Assembly: GCF_031181555.1 (NCBI RefSeq)
Contig: NZ_JAPSKQ010000037.1
Location: forward strand, 12,213 to 45,372
Source: Streptomyces sp.
GTDB taxonomy: Bacteria; Actinomycetota; Actinomycetes; Streptomycetales; Streptomycetaceae
Length of the DNA stretch: 33,160 bases
Direction of reading: 5' to 3'
Part shown: in pieces, positions 31,480-33,160 of the stretch
How the letters are laid out: each line of letters starts with the position of its first letter
How positions within the stretch are numbered: position 1 is the stretch's first letter
Translations under genes and position numbers: made by a program
The notes under the pieces: model-generated
Seen by the model: the letters and a program-made list of their open reading frames with translations, nothing else
The model's database searches: none
What the model was told of the DNA's origin: nothing

Positions 31480-32871
31480 TCAGGAGACCCGGCGGACCAC
31501 ATAGGCCGAGCCACGGTCCGCCGGTTCCTCCCCGACGTACTCCTGCCCGCGCATCTCGCACCACGCCGGGATGTCCAGCCGGGCCGCCTCGTCGTCCGCG
31601 AGGACCCGCACCAGGCCGCCCACCGGCACGTCGCCGATCACCTTGGCCAGCTCGATCACCGGGATCGGGCAGCGCCGCCCCACCGCGTCCACGACCAGGG
31701 CGTCGCTCCGGTCGTCCACCGGAACGGCCCCGGCGGCGGACACCGGCGCGCCCAGCTTCTCCCGGACCCCCGCCACCACCCCGGGCAGGACGGACAGGAA
31801 CCGCTCGACGTCCTCCTGAGCCGTCCCCGGCGGCAGCGAGACGCGGATGTTGCCCTCGCTCAGCACCCCCATCGCCCGCAGCACGTGGCTGGGCGTCAGC
31901 GTGCTGCTGGTGCAGGACGACCCGGAGGAGACGGAGAAGCCGGCGCGGTCCAGCTCGTGCAGCAGTGTCTCCCCGTCGACATAGAGACAGGAGAAGGTGA
32001 CGATCCCCGGCAGCCGCCGCTCCGGGTCGCCGACCACCTCCACGTCCGGCACCAGCCGGGGCACCCGCGCCCGGATCCGCTCCGTCAGTTCCCGCAGCCG
32101 TGCGGCCTCCTCGGCCGCCTGAGCCCGCACCGCCCGCAGCGACGCCGCCGCGGCCACGATCGCCGGGAGGTTCTCGAACCCGGCGACCCGTCCCGACTCC
32201 CGTTCGTCCACCGGTCCCTGGGGCGCGAACCGCACCCCCTTGCGCACGACGAGCAGCCCGACCCCGGGCGGCCCGCCCCACTTGTGCGCACTCGCCGCGA
32301 GCAGCGACCACTCGCCCTCCACCGGCCCCCAGCCCAGCGACTGGGCCGCGTCCACCAGCAGCGGCACCCCCGCCGCCCGGCAGACCTCGGCCACCTCGGC
32401 CACCGGCTGCGCGGTCCCCACCTCGTGGTTGGCCGACTGCAGACAGGCCAGTGCGGTGTCCGGCCGCAGCGCCTCGGCGTAACCCGAAGGAACCACCGCC
32501 CCCTCGCGGTTCACCGCCACCTCGGTGACCGAGCCACCGCCGGCCTGGTGAACTTCCCCCGCATGGAGTACCGAAGAGTGTTCGACCGCGGACACGATCA
32601 GGTGACGCCCCACCCGCCGCCGTCCCGCCAGCGCCCCCGCGATCCCCGCGTGCACCGCCTGCGTACCCGACGGAGTGAACACCACCTCGTCCGCCCGGCA
32701 CCCCACCGCCTCGGCGGCCGCCTCCCGCGCCGCGTCCAGCAGCATCCGAGCCCGCCGCCCCTCCCGGTACAGCCGGGCGGGATCCGCCCACCCCTCGTCG
32801 AGTGAGGCCCACAGCGCCTGACGGGCCACAGGGTGAAGGGGGACGGCGGAAGCGGCATCGAAGTAGGACAC
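31480..32871 (-). CDS. Cysteine desulfurase fused to a TusA-like sulfur-carrier domain
   Basis: 463 residues. Residues about 1-372 are a class V PLP cysteine desulfurase of the NifS/IscS kind: FDAASAVPLHP at the N-terminus, H98 in SAVEHSSVL, NHEVGTAQPV, LLVDAAQSLG, the PLP lysine K197 in SAHKWGG, and the sulfur-accepting C320 in SSGSSCTSS. After a short linker, residues about 388-463 are a TusA domain with the C401-P402-I-P404 motif (RRCPIPVIELAK) and a later DIPAWCEMRGQEYVG. The desulfurase makes a Cys persulfide, and TusA proteins accept persulfide and relay sulfur, so the fusion should transfer it within one chain. The start is the GTG at 32871; TGAGG is very close to it, so the ribosome site is poor. 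It is divergent from the probable ctaC gene and near erpA. Confidence 0.93.
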   Translation of the reverse strand: MSYFDAASAVPLHPVARQALWASLDEGWADPARLYREGRRARMLLDAAREAAAEAVGCRADEVVFTPSGTQAVHAGIAGALAGRRRVGRHLIVSAVEHSSVLHAGEVHQAGGGSVTEVAVNREGAVVPSGYAEALRPDTALACLQSANHEVGTAQPVAEVAEVCRAAGVPLLVDAAQSLGWGPVEGEWSLLAASAHKWGGPPGVGLLVVRKGVRFAPQGPVDERESGRVAGFENLPAIVAAAASLRAVRAQAAEEAARLRELTERIRARVPRLVPDVEVVGDPERRLPGIVTFSCLYVDGETLLHELDRAGFSVSSGSSCTSSTLTPSHVLRAMGVLSEGNIRVSLPPGTAQEDVERFLSVLPGVVAGVREKLGAPVSAAGAVPVDDRSDALVVDAVGRRCPIPVIELAKVIGDVPVGGLVRVLADDEAARLDIPAWCEMRGQEYVGEEPADRGSAYVVRRVS

Positions 32872-33043
32872 GCCTCAACGCTAAACCCGGGGGAGGGCGG
32901 CGCCCTCGGGGGTGCGGGGCTGTTCCGGTACGCGGCTCCGCCGCGCGGGCGCGACCGGCCGCGCACAACCCCACCCGCCAAACCAGCGAACCACTCGAGC
33001 TACTAGGCACCCCTCCCCGCGAACCCCCGAAGAGCGTCGGCTA

Positions 33044-33072
33044 GGGTTTGGTCCGCATAAACATCCAAACCC
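33044..33072. repeat. 8-bp inverted repeat in the leader before the next gene (candidate operator)
   Basis: GGGTTTGG (33044-33051) and CCAAACCC (33065-33072) are exact reverse complements across a 13-base AT-rich spacer. A -10-like TAGGGT (33042-33047, plus) overlaps the left arm, about 110 bases before the GTG at 33158. The rest of 32872-33157 contains no gene I can support. Confidence 0.5.
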
Positions 33073-33157
33073 CTGCCCGACGCAGGGCGGCGACCGACCA
33101 GCGAGAAGGCCAGGCCGCAGCCGTACAGCGCGGGCGAGACTCTCGGGAAGGCGCTAC

Positions 33158-33160
33158 GTG
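33158..33160 (+). CDS. Probable start codon of the next gene (expected ctaC), cut by the window end
   Basis: The last three bases are GTG, preceded by GGGAAGG with about 6 bases of spacing, a good ribosome site. No coding sequence is visible. In Streptomyces and Mycobacterium the cytochrome c oxidase subunit II gene normally lies next to the adenosine kinase region, so ctaC is the expected product by position only. Confidence 0.4.

Noticed and set aside
32802..33044. Small plus-strand frame before the window end
   Set aside because: Overlaps the start of the desulfurase gene antisense, is Arg/Pro-rich, and has no ribosome site.
1..33160. CRISPR array, tRNA or insertion sequence
   Set aside because: No regularly spaced repeats, no clover-leaf arms with a GTTCGA-type T-loop in a plausible context, no transposase and no terminal inverted repeats with target duplications.

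Overview
The window is very GC-rich with strongly GC-biased third codon positions, frequent GTG starts, actinobacterial gene families (DUF3043, PspAA, actinobacterial SucB, PhnP-like/CobU fusion) and a gene order typical of Streptomyces. I read it as chromosomal core DNA of a Streptomyces. I see no tRNA, rRNA, insertion sequence, phage, plasmid or CRISPR sequence. From memory, several neighbours (leucyl aminopeptidase, SucB/DlaT, CobS, CobT, HesB/ErpA, adenosine kinase, cytochrome oxidase) also lie close together in Mycobacterium (around Rv2200c-Rv2215), so much of this block is probably an ancient actinobacterial arrangement.

Layout. (1) 20-1582, minus: a DUF4240 protein and a WYL-domain regulator. 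(2) 1585-8801, minus: the 2-oxoacid dehydrogenase region. A GntR/FCD regulator lies upstream of aceE (pyruvate dehydrogenase E1), and lpd-sucB (E3 and a two-lipoyl E2) form a separate operon. Perfect hairpins end both units. A perfect palindrome overlaps a convincing aceE promoter and is the best regulatory site in the window. (3) 9047-12099: leucyl aminopeptidase, a GH114-type lipoprotein and an RDD membrane protein. (4) 12182-17448: a late cobalamin (nucleotide-loop) island, cobS, cobT and a cobU fused to a degenerate PhnP-like metallo-beta-lactamase domain, interleaved with a His/Asp-rich membrane protein and a zinc-ribbon methyltransferase. (5) 17502-20648: a conserved 70-aa protein, a methyltransferase apparently starting at CTG and overlapping a DUF3043 membrane protein, and divergently pspA-pspAA (envelope stress). 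(6) 20783-26002: a NarL-type two-component system and an HAE-type RND transporter. (7) 26086-33160: quinolinate synthase NadA, the Fe-S carrier ErpA, a large single-pass membrane protein with six extracytoplasmic cysteines, a small unknown protein, adenosine kinase, a cysteine desulfurase fused to a TusA domain, and the probable GTG start codon of the next gene (expected to be ctaC) as the last three bases.

How it works together. Region 2 makes acetyl-CoA; a single E2 and E3 probably serve both pyruvate and 2-oxoglutarate complexes, as known in Actinobacteria. Region 4 attaches the lower ligand of cobalamin. Regions 5-6 look like envelope maintenance and export. Region 7 groups Fe-S biogenesis (ErpA, the desulfurase-TusA fusion) with an Fe-S enzyme (NadA) and the respiratory oxidase locus. 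Most genes belong to known families. The less explained items are the MBL-CobU fusion, the desulfurase-TusA fusion, the aceE operator, the CTG start and the two membrane proteins of unknown function.
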